DNA of 64,000 nt from Prochlorococcus sp. AG-388-E21 (GTDB taxonomy: Bacteria > Cyanobacteriota > Cyanobacteriia > PCC-6307 > Cyanobiaceae). Made by a program: the position numbers and the translations under genes. Below, piece by piece: positions 29,769 through 39,227 of this stretch (position 1 is the stretch's first letter; each line of letters starts with the position of its first letter). Below the pieces are notes generated by a model. It was given only the letters and a program-made list of their open reading frames with translations, searched no databases and was not told the DNA's origin. The stretch lies in assembly GCA_003279855.1 (NCBI GenBank), contig QCGO01000001.1, positions 248,001 to 312,000 of the forward strand, read 5' to 3'.

Positions 29769-30125
29769 ATGTTGAAAAAAATAACTTCTTTTTTAATTAT
29801 TTTTTTTCTGGTTGTTTTGTATCCAATTAGAACTTATTCTGCCGAAATTCTTCAGATAAATAATTCAAGTAGTATTTTAGTAGGAGATCAAAATAGAGAT
29901 CTTGCCATCAAATTATTTTGTGTAGAAATTAATAACGAAGATGATGAAAAAATTGCTTTAAACCTACTTAAGAAAGAATTTCCGAGAGGAAGTAAAGTCA
30001 AAATAAAACCTATTGGTTTCAAAGAAAATATATTAATAGCTAAGGTATTTGATATTAATGAAACTAAAGAAATGTCAGATTTATTAATTGCAAAAAATTT
30101 ATCAAAGGAGACCTGTCAAAATTAA
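29769..30125 (+). CDS. Secreted small protein, possibly SNase/TNase-fold, degenerate
   Basis: A signal peptide (KKITSFLIIFFLVVLYPIRTYSA) precedes a mature domain of about 93 residues. Its order of features resembles the staphylococcal-nuclease fold: an ILVGDQNRDLAIKLFCVEI stretch in the place of the usual 'dGDT...vRL.gID' strand, a helix with EKIALNLLKKEFPRG, KVKIKPIGFKENILIAKVFD as the next strands, then DLLIAKNLSKE as the final helix. The catalytic Arg and Glu are not obvious, so it is at most a non-catalytic relative. The fold idea rests on pattern reading only. It lies 54 bp after ilvB on the same strand. Confidence 0.5.
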   Translation: MLKKITSFLIIFFLVVLYPIRTYSAEILQINNSSSILVGDQNRDLAIKLFCVEINNEDDEKIALNLLKKEFPRGSKVKIKPIGFKENILIAKVFDINETKEMSDLLIAKNLSKETCQN

Positions 30126-30131
30126 AATTTT

Positions 30132-30908
30132 CTAAGAACTTATAAAATTCCATTGACGTGAATATGTTTTAGATCTTCTCCAAGAATAAAAATTATGATT
30201 TGATTCATATGTGCATAAGTTAGAGATATCAATATTTGAATTCGATATATTTTCTTTTAAAAGTTGAATATGAGCATATTTTTTTAGATTTAAAGAAATT
30301 GAATCTTTTTCTTCTAATTCTGCTAACTCTTTTAAATTTAATAAATTCCCCGTATAGTCCAAAATTGGGTCATTAGAAACAGCTTTTTTATAGAAATCTT
30401 TTAAAGTTTTATCATCTATTAGATAATGTTTTTTTGATATAGATGGGCCTATAGCTACAAGGATATCTTCTTTTGAACAACCTTTATAGTAAAAGATTTT
30501 GATGAGATTTCTTATTATTTTATTTTCTAACCCCTTTCTACCGCAATGTACTGCAGCAACATGTCTTTTCTTTTTGTCAGCAAATAAAATTGGCATACAA
30601 TCTGCGGTGTATATCCATAAGTTTTGATTATGTTTATCACAAATTATTCCATCAGCCTTTACTCTTTCCTTTTCTTGAGTCTTTGATCCGAAAACAATTT
30701 GATTGCTGTGTATTTGATTTAAAACGCAATTATTATTTTTTAAATTAAGACTTTTTGATAGAAGATTGAGATTAATCTCAGAACTTGTTTTGGTAAGAAA
30801 ACCATGTTTAAAATTATTTTTAAGAAGAATAGGAGATGAATAATATTTTAGTTTTATGTCTTTTATCGATAACTCACTTTCTTGAAAATATTTTTGGTTA
30901 AAAGACAT
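30132..30908 (-). CDS. Laccase-domain protein (YfiH/PNP-type purine nucleoside phosphorylase)
   Basis: This belongs to the YfiH/YlmD family, formerly called multicopper polyphenol oxidase. Members act on purine nucleosides (adenosine phosphorylase/deaminase) with a zinc site. The conserved motifs are present: ADGIICDKHNQNLWIYTADCMPILF, VAAVHCGRKG, and VAIGPSISKKHYLID with the usual ILVAIGPSI start. NLCTYESNHNFYSWRRS closes the domain with the catalytic Cys/His region. The length is 258 aa. It is the last gene of the minus-strand S1-Tab2-laccase group, 10 bp from Tab2. Confidence 0.88.
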   Translation of the reverse strand: MSFNQKYFQESELSIKDIKLKYYSSPILLKNNFKHGFLTKTSSEINLNLLSKSLNLKNNNCVLNQIHSNQIVFGSKTQEKERVKADGIICDKHNQNLWIYTADCMPILFADKKKRHVAAVHCGRKGLENKIIRNLIKIFYYKGCSKEDILVAIGPSISKKHYLIDDKTLKDFYKKAVSNDPILDYTGNLLNLKELAELEEKDSISLNLKKYAHIQLLKENISNSNIDISNLCTYESNHNFYSWRRSKTYSRQWNFISS

Positions 30909-30918
30909 AAAATTGGCT

Positions 30919-31824
30919 TTACGAAATCAATTCAACATCTTTTAAAATCCAAAAACCTGCGAATTTTTCAACAAAAGGAGTTGATTGTATGGATATAAAT
31001 TGATATCCATAAGAATTATTTTTAGTTTGCGTGAATTTTTCATTTAATTTCTTAGCATCCTTTTCTTGTAAATCTGTTACTAACCATTTATCATCTTCTG
31101 AGGCTTCAAGTATTAGTTGATTCTGTTTTATAAGCAGCTTGACAGGTTCTAAACCACTAAACCAAGCGGCAAGAGCAAGTGATCTGTCTTTACTAAAAAG
31201 TCTAAGACCAGGTACTAAGCTATCATTTTTAATTGAATTCTGGATTGGGAAAATATCTCCAAATTCAATAGGCCAATTTTTAGCTAGTTTTAATTCCTCT
31301 ATAGATATCTCCGAAATTGTCAAGGCATCACCTCTTACCGCCTCAGGCAAAGGTTTAGGATCATTAGAAATACTTGAAGTAAAAGTTGGAGCTAATACTC
31401 CTCTTACATATCCATTTTCTAGAGGGTAAACCTCTTGTTCGAGAAATGAGATCCTGTCAAATAATTCGTATGTCCTTCTGCTTACAAGAGCTTCAACCCC
31501 TATATTCTCAATGGATTTCCTAATTATTGATTTCATTGATGCTCTCCAAAATCTTATTTTTGATGGCTTTGCCCAACCTTTTCTTTCTGCATCATGCAGA
31601 GCTTCATTTAAAGCTTTTGTAAGCCATATTGAATTAACCTCGTTTGCTGGACATACTTTATTCCATAGAAATATATCCTCTGTTTTAAAGTTTTTTGAAG
31701 ATGAAATAATTAATTCCCATCTTTTTTTACCATTTTGTTCAATAATTGGCCTTGAATAAAAGTCCAACTCCCAATCTGATATTTTAAGTTCTTTATTCGA
31801 AATTATTTTTTCATTGATGGTCAT
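30919..31824 (-). CDS. Tab2/Atab2-like RNA-binding protein (DUF1092)
   Basis: In green algae and plants, Tab2/Atab2 binds the psaB mRNA leader and is needed for photosystem I synthesis. The cyanobacterial homologues are presumed to act in photosystem biogenesis. Features: the N-terminal ISDWELDFYSRPIIEQNGKK with the W-E-x-D-F-x-S-R-P signature, then GVEALVSRRTYELF and ENGYVRGVLAPTF. The length is 301 aa. Its first bases overlap the stop of the S1 gene (31,821-31,824), indicating translational coupling between two RNA-binding proteins. Confidence 0.88.
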   Translation of the reverse strand: MTINEKIISNKELKISDWELDFYSRPIIEQNGKKRWELIISSSKNFKTEDIFLWNKVCPANEVNSIWLTKALNEALHDAERKGWAKPSKIRFWRASMKSIIRKSIENIGVEALVSRRTYELFDRISFLEQEVYPLENGYVRGVLAPTFTSSISNDPKPLPEAVRGDALTISEISIEELKLAKNWPIEFGDIFPIQNSIKNDSLVPGLRLFSKDRSLALAAWFSGLEPVKLLIKQNQLILEASEDDKWLVTDLQEKDAKKLNEKFTQTKNNSYGYQFISIQSTPFVEKFAGFWILKDVELIS

Positions 31825-33044
31825 TTTTCTAAATCTTTTTTATCGAAAAGTGACTTAGTTTTTAGAGACCTCTCAGAGGCTTCAATCATAACTTTTTCTT
31901 TATCAATTATTAATTCTCCAGGAGTGTTTTCTAATAAGGCTGTATTTAAACCAATTCTTCCTCTTTCCAAGTCAATTTCTGTGATTAGTGCCTTTATAAC
32001 CTCACCCTCCACGAAAATTTCTCTTAAATTTCGGATGGATCCATTTGTTATGGAGGATTGATGAAGAAGCCCGCTTGCCCCTCCTAAATCAACAAAGAAG
32101 CCATATGGTTTTATGGCTAAAACTTCACCCTCAATTAATTGTCCTAATTTTAGATCTGCAAATTTAGAAACTAATAGTGCTTTTTTTTCTGATAAAACAA
32201 GTTTCCTTGTCTCTGGATTTACTTCTAAAAATGCAACTTTTAAATTTTTACTAACTAAAGATTGATAATCTTGACTATTCTCAAGTTGTGAACGTGGAAT
32301 AAATCCTCTTAAGCCATCAACATCGCAAGTAAGTCCTCCTCTATTAAAACCATTAATTGTAACTTGTATTAATTCTCCATTCTTCGCAGAACTTGCCACT
32401 TTTTCCCAACTTTGTCTAAGAATTAATGCTCGTGCACTTACTGTGACCATACCATCAGCATTCTGTTCTTTTATTACTAAAACTTCCATTTCTAGACCAA
32501 TGGTAAATTTTTCTTTGAAATTTGTAATTACTCCTAATCCACATTCTTTTTTTGGCATGAAACCAGGTGCTTTACCACCAATGTCTATATACAAACCATC
32601 ACTTTCTAATGCTATTACTTTCCCCTTAATTGTCTCTCCTGTTGCACCTATTGGCTCATTCTCGTTTAACGCTTCTAAAAAGGCACTTTCGTCAAAATCA
32701 AATTCATCAACTTTTCTTTCTATGATAAAGTCTTCATCTTCATCTTCATCTTGTAAAGTTAAAGGTTTTTCTAACTCCTTATAACTTAAATTTTCAAAGT
32801 TAATATTATTGGAATAACTTTCTTTTACTTCATTAATTGGGGCTTCAATAATTTTAGGCTTTATAGCATTGAGGTCAGTTTTGACTTCTTTTGTAGAATT
32901 TTGTTTGTCATCAACTACTTCTTCCTTCTTGCTAATAGGATCCCTTTTGCTTATGTGAAGGACCTGAAGTGGCTTCTTAAAATTATTTTTGTCGCCCTTA
33001 ATTTTCTTATTATTTTGGGCATCTTTATCACTAACTCCCTTCAT
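31821..33044 (-). CDS. S1-domain RNA-binding protein (second ribosomal S1-like protein)
   Basis: The N-terminal ~130 residues are low-complexity and charged, ending in an acidic run (DEDEDEDF). Three S1 OB-fold repeats follow. The first contains GKVIALESDGLYIDIGGKAPGF, the second LIQVTINGFNRGGLTCDVDGL and the third LIEGEVLAIKPYGFFVDLGG. The third has the best-conserved RNA-binding face. This matches the shorter of the two S1 proteins of picocyanobacteria (Nbp1-type) rather than the main ribosomal S1. It is 407 aa and coupled to the Tab2 gene, which favours a role in translation of photosynthesis mRNAs. That role is inference. Confidence 0.8.
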   Translation of the reverse strand: MKGVSDKDAQNNKKIKGDKNNFKKPLQVLHISKRDPISKKEEVVDDKQNSTKEVKTDLNAIKPKIIEAPINEVKESYSNNINFENLSYKELEKPLTLQDEDEDEDFIIERKVDEFDFDESAFLEALNENEPIGATGETIKGKVIALESDGLYIDIGGKAPGFMPKKECGLGVITNFKEKFTIGLEMEVLVIKEQNADGMVTVSARALILRQSWEKVASSAKNGELIQVTINGFNRGGLTCDVDGLRGFIPRSQLENSQDYQSLVSKNLKVAFLEVNPETRKLVLSEKKALLVSKFADLKLGQLIEGEVLAIKPYGFFVDLGGASGLLHQSSITNGSIRNLREIFVEGEVIKALITEIDLERGRIGLNTALLENTPGELIIDKEKVMIEASERSLKTKSLFDKKDLEK

Positions 33045-33107
33045 AGGTAAAATAAGAGTAATTTAATATTAACTTATTCTAAATGTTAGTACTCACAATT
33101 AAAAATA

Positions 33108-33902
33108 ATGAACTTTAAATCAATACCTAGCGAATTTGAGTATTTATCATGGCCTGAAGTAAAAAATATTTCAAAAGATATAAAATCAACAATTATCTGG
33201 CCATTTGGAGCGGTAGAACAACATGGTCCTCATTTACCTCTGGCTACAGATAGTATTTTTGTTGATGAGATAATTTGTGAAGTTTTAAAATTAATTCCGT
33301 CTGACACACCTATAAAAAAACTTCCAACTCAATATATAGGTTTTTCTCCAGAACATAAGGGATTTGATGGGACTATATCTCTTTCTTCGAATTTAATAAC
33401 CTCATTGATAAAAGAAGTTGGAGTCCAATTAGCGGATATGGGATTTAAAAGATTGATATTAATAAATGCACATGGAGGTCAAATTTCTTTACTTAACACC
33501 GCAGCAAGAGAATTAAGAAGTGTTGCTCCTAAACTTTCAATATTCCCTTGCTTTTTATGGAGTGGTGTTCATGGGTTAAGTGAATTGTTAACAAAAAATG
33601 AAATTGAGAATGGATTACATGCATCCTTAGCAGAAACTAGTTTGATGATGGCTTTAAAATCTGAACTTGTTGGAGATGAAAGACCTTGTGAAGGTGGTGA
33701 AACGCAAATTCCAGAGGGTTGGAGTTTGGAGGGAAATGCTCCAACTGCTTGGTTGACAGAAGATCTAAGTAAATCTGGAGTTATAGGAGATAGTAAAGGT
33801 TCAAATAAAGAGCTAGGGAATAGTTTAAAGAACTTATTAATCAATCATTGGTATAAATTAATTATGAATCTTATGAAATCAGACTGGCCTAATTTAAGGT
33901 AA
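33108..33902 (+). CDS. Creatininase-family metal-dependent amidohydrolase
   Basis: This belongs to the creatininase/MftE/ArfB family, whose members open small cyclic amides or formamides. The metal-binding residues of the family are visible: WPFGAVEQHGPHLPLATDSIF near residue 27 (Glu, His, Asp) and LILINAHGGQ near residue 120 (His). A conserved Glu falls in HASLAETSLM. The length is 264 aa. The substrate is unknown; some relatives act in flavin and pterin-type pathways, but no such genes are beside it. The gene precedes ADO by 115 bp on the same strand and may or may not be cotranscribed with it. Confidence 0.85.
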   Translation: MNFKSIPSEFEYLSWPEVKNISKDIKSTIIWPFGAVEQHGPHLPLATDSIFVDEIICEVLKLIPSDTPIKKLPTQYIGFSPEHKGFDGTISLSSNLITSLIKEVGVQLADMGFKRLILINAHGGQISLLNTAARELRSVAPKLSIFPCFLWSGVHGLSELLTKNEIENGLHASLAETSLMMALKSELVGDERPCEGGETQIPEGWSLEGNAPTAWLTEDLSKSGVIGDSKGSNKELGNSLKNLLINHWYKLIMNLMKSDWPNLR

Positions 33903-34017
33903 ATAATCAATATTGATTTAATAATATCGTTTAACAATTGAAACTATTTTCATCATATTTAAATAAACTCACTATAATTATGTAAAACTTAGACATAATG
34001 AGCTAAAGATTACTGAC

Positions 34018-34749
34018 ATGCAAACACTCGAATCTAATAAAAAAAATAGTTTAGAAAATTCAATCGATCAAAATTCTATTGATTTACCTGACTTTACTAC
34101 TGATTCTTATAAGGACGCTTATAGTAGAATAAATGCAATAGTCATTGAAGGTGAACAAGAAGCTCACGATAATTATATTTCCTTAGCAACATTAATTCCT
34201 AGTGAATTAGAAGAACTAACTAAATTAGCGAAAATGGAGCTTAAGCACAAAAGAGGCTTTACTGCATGCGGAAGAAATCTAGGTGTTCAAGCTGACATGA
34301 TTTTTGCTAAAGAATTCTTTTCCAAATTGCATGGTAATTTTCAAGTTGCGTTATCGAATGGCAAGACTACTACATGTTTATTGATACAGGCAATTTTAAT
34401 TGAAGCATTTGCTATCTCTGCGTATCACGTTTATATAAGAGTTGCTGATCCTTTTGCGAAAAAAATTACCCAAGGTGTTGTTAAAGATGAATATCTTCAT
34501 TTAAATTATGGACAAGAATGGCTAAAAGAAAATTTAGCGACTTGTAAGGAAGAGCTAATGGATGCGAATAAGGTTAATCTTCCATTAATTAAGAAAATGT
34601 TAGATCAAGTTGCTGAAGATGCTTCAGTTCTAGCTATGGATAGGGAAGAATTAATGGAAGAATTCATGATTGCCTATCAGGACACACTCCTTGAAATAGG
34701 TTTAGATAATAGAGAAATTGCAAGAATGGCAATGGCGGCTATAGTTTAA
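34018..34749 (+). CDS. ado: Aldehyde-deformylating oxygenase (alkane synthase)
   Basis: ADO converts fatty aldehydes to alkanes (mainly pentadecane and heptadecane) and formate. It is a ferritin-like non-haem di-iron protein. Iron ligands are visible in EGEQEAHDNY, in the two ExxH motifs (MELKHKRGF, and KDEYLHLNYG), and in IEAFAISAYHVYI between them. The length (243 aa) fits. The gene stands directly before acyl-ACP reductase, the known two-gene alkane pathway of cyanobacteria. Reducing power comes from ferredoxin supplied elsewhere. A 6-bp hairpin (AATAGC/GCTATT) lies between it and the next gene at 34,801-34,817. Confidence 0.97.
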   Translation: MQTLESNKKNSLENSIDQNSIDLPDFTTDSYKDAYSRINAIVIEGEQEAHDNYISLATLIPSELEELTKLAKMELKHKRGFTACGRNLGVQADMIFAKEFFSKLHGNFQVALSNGKTTTCLLIQAILIEAFAISAYHVYIRVADPFAKKITQGVVKDEYLHLNYGQEWLKENLATCKEELMDANKVNLPLIKKMLDQVAEDASVLAMDREELMEEFMIAYQDTLLEIGLDNREIARMAMAAIV

Positions 34750-34856
34750 TTTTTTTAAATTTAATTAGTCTATTCAAAAATAATTTTTATCTATTTAGTT
34801 AATAGCTCTGTGCTATTGTTCATATCAATATAAAGATTTCATTAATAAGTTATTCA

Positions 34857-35897
34857 ATGTTTGGGCTTATAGGTCATTCAACTAGTTTTGAAGATGCAAA
34901 AAGAAAGGCTTCATTATTGGGCTTTGATCATATTGCAGATGGTGATTTAGATGTTTGGTGCACAGCTCCACCTCAACTAGTTGAAAATGTAGAGGTTAAA
35001 AGTGCCACAGGTATATCAATTGAAGGTTCTTATATTGATTCATGTTTTGTTCCTGAAATGCTTTCAAGATTTAAAACAGCAAGAAGAAAAGTATTAAATG
35101 CAATGGAATTAGCTCAAAAAAAAGGTATTAATATTACCGCTTTGGGAGGGTTCACTTCTATCATCTTTGAAAATTTCAATCTCCTGCAACATAAGCAGAT
35201 TAGAAACACTTCACTAGAGTGGGAAAGGTTTACAACTGGTAATACTCATACTGCGTGGGTTATTTGCAGGCAATTAGAGATGAATGCTCCTAAAATAGGC
35301 ATTGATCTTAAAAGTGCAACAGTTGCTGTAGTTGGCGCTACTGGGGATATAGGCAGTGCTGTTTGTCGATGGTTAATTAATAAAACAGGTATTGGGGAAC
35401 TTCTTTTGGTAGCTAGGCAAAAGGAACCTTTGGATTCTTTGCAAAAAGAATTAGATGGTGGAACTATCAGAAATCTAGATGAAGCTTTACCTGAAGCAGA
35501 TATTGTTGTATGGGTAGCAAGTATGCCAAAGACCATGGAAATCGATGCCAATAATCTTAAACAACCATGTTTAATGATTGATGGAGGTTATCCAAAGAAT
35601 CTAGATGAAAAATTTCAAGGAAATAATATACATGTTGTAAAAGGAGGTATAGTAAGATTCTTCAATGATATAGGTTGGAATATGATGGAACTAGCTGAAA
35701 TGCAAAATCCCCAGAGAGAAATGTTTGCATGCTTTGCAGAAGCAATGATTTTAGAATTTGAAAAATGTCACACAAACTTTAGCTGGGGAAGAAATAATAT
35801 ATCTCTCGAGAAAATGGAGTTTATTGGAGCTGCTTCTGTAAAGCATGGCTTTTCTGCAATTGGCCTAGATAAGCATCCAAAAGTACTAGCAGTTTGA
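34857..35897 (+). CDS. aar: Long-chain acyl-ACP reductase (aldehyde-forming)
   Basis: AAR reduces fatty acyl-ACP to fatty aldehyde with NADPH, feeding ADO. The NADPH-binding loop [18 protein letters not shown] is near residue 160. The active-site cysteine that forms the acyl-thioester is plausibly in [14 protein letters not shown] near residue 290. The N-terminal [20 protein letters not shown] is characteristic of the family. The length is 346 aa. The stop codon is followed after 3 bp by accA, so substrate supply (malonyl-CoA) and use are probably in one operon. Confidence 0.97.
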   Translation: MFGLIGHSTSFEDAKRKASLLGFDHIADGDLDVWCTAPPQLVENVEVKSATGISIEGSYIDSCFVPEMLSRFKTARRKVLNAMELAQKKGINITALGGFTSIIFENFNLLQHKQIRNTSLEWERFTTGNTHTAWVICRQLEMNAPKIGIDLKSATVAVVGATGDIGSAVCRWLINKTGIGELLLVARQKEPLDSLQKELDGGTIRNLDEALPEADIVVWVASMPKTMEIDANNLKQPCLMIDGGYPKNLDEKFQGNNIHVVKGGIVRFFNDIGWNMMELAEMQNPQREMFACFAEAMILEFEKCHTNFSWGRNNISLEKMEFIGAASVKHGFSAIGLDKHPKVLAV

Positions 35898-35900
35898 ATT

Positions 35901-36908
35901 ATGGCAAGACGTTATCTTCTTGATTTTGAAAAACCTCTTGTAGAGCTTGAAAAGCAAATAGAGCAAATAAGAGAATTAGCAAGAGACTCAGAAGTAGATG
36001 TTAGTCAACAATTACTACAACTAGAAACACTTGCTACAAGAAGAAGAGAGGAAATTTTTAGATCTCTAACACCTGCTCAGAAAATACAAGTAGCTAGACA
36101 TCCACAAAGACCAAGTACTTTGGATTTTATTCAAATGTTTTGTGATGATTGGATTGAGTTACATGGAGACAGAAATGGAGGAGATGATATGGCTTTAATT
36201 GGAGGTTTAGGTTCGGTAAATAATCAACCTGTTCTTTTATTAGGTCATCAGAAAGGAAGAGATACGAAGGAAAATGTAGTTAGAAACTTTGGAATGGCAA
36301 AGCCGGGAGGTTATAGAAAAGCTTTAAGGTTAATGCAGCATGCTGATAGATTCTCATTGCCTATTCTTACTTTTATTGATACCCCTGGGGCATATGCTGG
36401 TCTCTCTGCAGAAGAACAAGGTCAAGGAGAAGCTATCGCTAGAAACCTAAGAGAAATGTTTGGTTTTAAAGTCCCAATAATTGCTACTATTATCGGCGAA
36501 GGGGGGTCTGGTGGAGCTCTCGGAATTGGGGTTGCTGATAGGCTATTGATGTTTGAACATAGTGTTTATACCGTTGCTAGTCCAGAAGCATGTGCCTCAA
36601 TTCTTTGGAGAGATGCTGCAAAAGCTTCTGAAGCTGCAACTGCGTTAAAAATCACAGGAAAAGATCTTCTTGAATTAGGTGTAATAGATGAAGTTTTATC
36701 AGAACCAGCAGGTGGTAATAACTGGGCTCCTATAGAGGCTGGGAATACTCTGAAAAGTGCTATTGAGAAGCACCTTAATGAATTATTGGGATTGAATAAA
36801 GAGGAACTTTTAGAACAAAGATATTCAAAATTCAGGGTTTTGGGAAAATTTATTGAATCAAATAATTTTGAAGAAATTCAGGAAGACTTACCTCAAATAA
36901 CACAATAA
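35901..36908 (+). CDS. accA: Acetyl-CoA carboxylase carboxyltransferase, alpha subunit
   Basis: AccA and AccD form the carboxyltransferase that makes malonyl-CoA, the first committed step of fatty acid synthesis. The alpha-subunit core is complete: [40 protein letters not shown], then [20 protein letters not shown] and [18 protein letters not shown]. The length is 335 aa. It sits 3 bp after AAR and 1 bp before a TTG-initiated SDR gene. The placement links fatty acid supply to the alkane pathway and is a known arrangement in picocyanobacteria. Confidence 0.98.
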   Translation: MARRYLLDFEKPLVELEKQIEQIRELARDSEVDVSQQLLQLETLATRRREEIFRSLTPAQKIQVARHPQRPSTLDFIQMFCDDWIELHGDRNGGDDMALIGGLGSVNNQPVLLLGHQKGRDTKENVVRNFGMAKPGGYRKALRLMQHADRFSLPILTFIDTPGAYAGLSAEEQGQGEAIARNLREMFGFKVPIIATIIGEGGSGGALGIGVADRLLMFEHSVYTVASPEACASILWRDAAKASEAATALKITGKDLLELGVIDEVLSEPAGGNNWAPIEAGNTLKSAIEKHLNELLGLNKEELLEQRYSKFRVLGKFIESNNFEEIQEDLPQITQ

Positions 36909-36909
36909 A

Positions 36910-37617
36910 TTGAAATTAGCATTCATTACAGGAGCCACTAAAGGTATTGGGAGAGCTACAGCAGTAACTTTCGCAAATGCTGGTTGGGATTTAATTTTAC
37001 TCGCAAGAGATTTCGAGATGTTGGAAATGCTAAGAGATGAACTATCAGATACAGGGTCAATAATTAATCTTGTAAAGTGCAATTTATCTAATGCAAATGA
37101 AATAGATAATTCAATTAATGAATCAATAAAAAAATATGGGTGCCCTTCCGTTTTAATAAATAATGCTGGATGTGCTTTTAATGGAAATTTAGTTGAAATG
37201 CCTTTAATAAAATGGCAAGAAATAATTCAAATTAACCTCACAAGTATATTTCAAATATGTAGTTTAATTGTCCCCAAAATGAGAAAAAATGGAGGCTTGA
37301 TTATTAATGTCAGCAGTCATGCTTCTTATAATGCTTTCCCTCAGTGGGGTGCTTATTGCGTATCAAAATCTGCTCTAGCGATGTTTACTAAGTGTCTTAG
37401 AGAAGAAGAGAGATCTAACTCGATAAGAGCCTGCACAATTACTTTAGGTTCAGTTAATACGCCTCTTTGGGAGACGGAATCAATAAAATCAGATTTCGAT
37501 AGATCATCTATGCTTTCTTCTACTAAAGTCTCAAATACAATTTTATTTATTGCGGAACAACCAGAATCACAATTAATTGAAGACTTAACTCTTATGCCTG
37601 CAGGAGGTGCTTTTTGA
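36910..37617 (+). CDS. Short-chain dehydrogenase/reductase, unassigned substrate
   Basis: This is a classical SDR: the cofactor loop AFITGATKGIGRATAVTFAN opens the protein, VLINNAGCAFNG follows, and the catalytic set is Ser in IINVSSHASY with Tyr/Lys in WGAYCVSKSALAM. The length (235 aa) is typical. Translation starts from TTG one base after the accA stop, so it is probably coupled. The position, in an acyl-ACP reductase/accA operon, hints at a lipid-related substrate (an aldehyde, ketoacyl or alcohol), but FabG proper is usually elsewhere, so no specific name is given. Confidence 0.9.
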   Translation: MKLAFITGATKGIGRATAVTFANAGWDLILLARDFEMLEMLRDELSDTGSIINLVKCNLSNANEIDNSINESIKKYGCPSVLINNAGCAFNGNLVEMPLIKWQEIIQINLTSIFQICSLIVPKMRKNGGLIINVSSHASYNAFPQWGAYCVSKSALAMFTKCLREEERSNSIRACTITLGSVNTPLWETESIKSDFDRSSMLSSTKVSNTILFIAEQPESQLIEDLTLMPAGGAF

Positions 37618-37771
37618 CCCTAGTTTATCAAGTCGCAATAACGATAAAGTGATTTTTTTTAGGGATTGAAGAACCCGATTAAACATAAGAATGTGATATA
37701 GTGTGTAAGCAAATAAGCCCAAGAAAGTTACAGTAAATCAAGTTTGCATACTATTTCCTGTTTAGAATTTT

Positions 37772-38512
37772 ATGACTTCTACATTACCCAACGATAATAT
37801 TAAAAATATTGATGAAAAGATTACTAATAAATTAATCTCCGAGATAATAAGGGATCGTATCAAAAGAAAAGGTACAAGATTCAGTGCAAATGATAATATC
37901 GCTGACTTTATTAATCCTGGTGAGCTAAAAGTTCTAGAAAAGGAAGTGGCTTCCAGAATTAAAGATTTACTTAAGTCTTTAGTTATTGATGTGGATAATG
38001 ACCACAATACTCAGGAGACAGCAGAAAGAGTCTCGAAAATGTACCTAAACGAGGTTTTTAAAGGTAGATATCATGAACAGCCAAAGGTTACAAGTTTCCC
38101 AAATGATAAAAACCTTGATGAAATATATACTGTCGGACCAATAACAGTCAGGTCCGCTTGCTCTCATCATTTAGTTCCAATTTTAGGAGAATGTTGGATA
38201 GGAATTAAACCAGGTAGTAAAGTTATAGGGCTTTCCAAATTTGCTAGAGTAGCAGATTGGGTATTCTCTAGACCACATATACAAGAAGAAGCAGTAATGA
38301 TTCTTGCAGATGAAATAGAAAAACTATGTGAACCTAAGGGGCTAGGTATAATAGTCAAAGCTCAACACTACTGTATGAAGTGGAGAGGAGTTAAAGAACC
38401 GAATACTAGCATGATAAATTCAGTAGTAAGAGGAGATTTTAGACATGATATAAGTCTAAAACAAGAATTTTTTGAGCTTGTAAGACAACAATCTTCTAGT
38501 AATAATTACTAA
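37772..38512 (+). CDS. folE: GTP cyclohydrolase I
   Basis: FolE opens GTP to dihydroneopterin triphosphate, the first step towards folate. The zinc ligands are visible: Cys in TVRSACSHHLVP (with the adjacent catalytic His pair) and Cys in VKAQHYCMKWRG. GKVIGLSKF-like SKVIGLSKFARVADW is the family stretch. The N-terminal ~70 residues are a variable extension. The length is 246 aa. Upstream, 154 bp separate it from the SDR gene; a plausible -10 (TATAGT) lies near 37,697. It is followed by the convergent trpF gene. Confidence 0.97.
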   Translation: MTSTLPNDNIKNIDEKITNKLISEIIRDRIKRKGTRFSANDNIADFINPGELKVLEKEVASRIKDLLKSLVIDVDNDHNTQETAERVSKMYLNEVFKGRYHEQPKVTSFPNDKNLDEIYTVGPITVRSACSHHLVPILGECWIGIKPGSKVIGLSKFARVADWVFSRPHIQEEAVMILADEIEKLCEPKGLGIIVKAQHYCMKWRGVKEPNTSMINSVVRGDFRHDISLKQEFFELVRQQSSSNNY

Positions 38513-38515
38513 AAA

Positions 38516-39172
38516 TTAGTATTTTTTTACTTCTTTAATAATTAAACCAACTTTATGAATATCTTTTATTCCTGGTGAGGTTTCAACACTACTTGAAATA
38601 TCAATACCATTTGGTTTTATATTTTTTAAAATCTCACCTATCCATTCTGTGGAAACGCCTCCTGCAATCCACCAAGGTTTGCTGAAATTTAAATCTTCTA
38701 AATATTGTTGTTTTATTCTTTTTCCCGAACCACCATATGTTTCTTTATTCCATGAATCCAAAAGTATTGCATCTATAAAGTTTTCATATGGTTTAATCTT
38801 TTCAAGATCTTTTTTATTTTTTATTCTAAAAGCTTTCCATAAGCCAACGTTTGGAATCCGTTTTTTAAATTTTTGACAATAATCAATATCCTCATCTCCA
38901 TGGAGTTGAATTATAGTTTCGTTTGGTTCGCCTAGAAACCCTTTAATAATTGAATCAATAGAACTATTTTTTACAACTGAAACTCTGTCAATATTTGGAT
39001 ATAAATCTTTTAAATTTTTGAAGATTACCTTTTTCTTTTCAGGGGAAATATATCTTGGAGATTCATCCACCGAAATGATACCTATTGCATTAGTTCCTAA
39101 TTCTGCTACTTGAACAGCTTGTTCAATGGAAGTTATTCCGCAAATTTTAACTAAAGTTTTGGTCTCAAGCAT
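38516..39172 (-). CDS. trpF: Phosphoribosylanthranilate isomerase
   Basis: TrpF isomerises N-(5'-phosphoribosyl)anthranilate in tryptophan synthesis. The (beta-alpha)8 barrel has the N-terminal KICGITSIEQAVQVAELGTNAIG (catalytic Cys in KICG), IQLHGDED, and WIAGGVSTEWIGEIL near the end with GIDISSSVETSPGIKD as the phosphate-binding region. The length is 218 aa. The gene is convergent with folE (3-bp gap) and divergent from the M50 protease. Other trp genes are not nearby, as is common in cyanobacteria. Confidence 0.96.
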   Translation of the reverse strand: MLETKTLVKICGITSIEQAVQVAELGTNAIGIISVDESPRYISPEKKKVIFKNLKDLYPNIDRVSVVKNSSIDSIIKGFLGEPNETIIQLHGDEDIDYCQKFKKRIPNVGLWKAFRIKNKKDLEKIKPYENFIDAILLDSWNKETYGGSGKRIKQQYLEDLNFSKPWWIAGGVSTEWIGEILKNIKPNGIDISSSVETSPGIKDIHKVGLIIKEVKKY

Positions 39173-39227
39173 ATCTTTATCTTATAGGTAGAATTAATAT
39201 TATTTGTAAATATGACGGAGATTATTT

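Noticed and set aside
37618-37771. Riboswitch upstream of folE
   Set aside because: There is no recognisable tetrahydrofolate or preQ1 aptamer; only a short GGG(9)CCC dyad and a -10-like TATAGT are visible.
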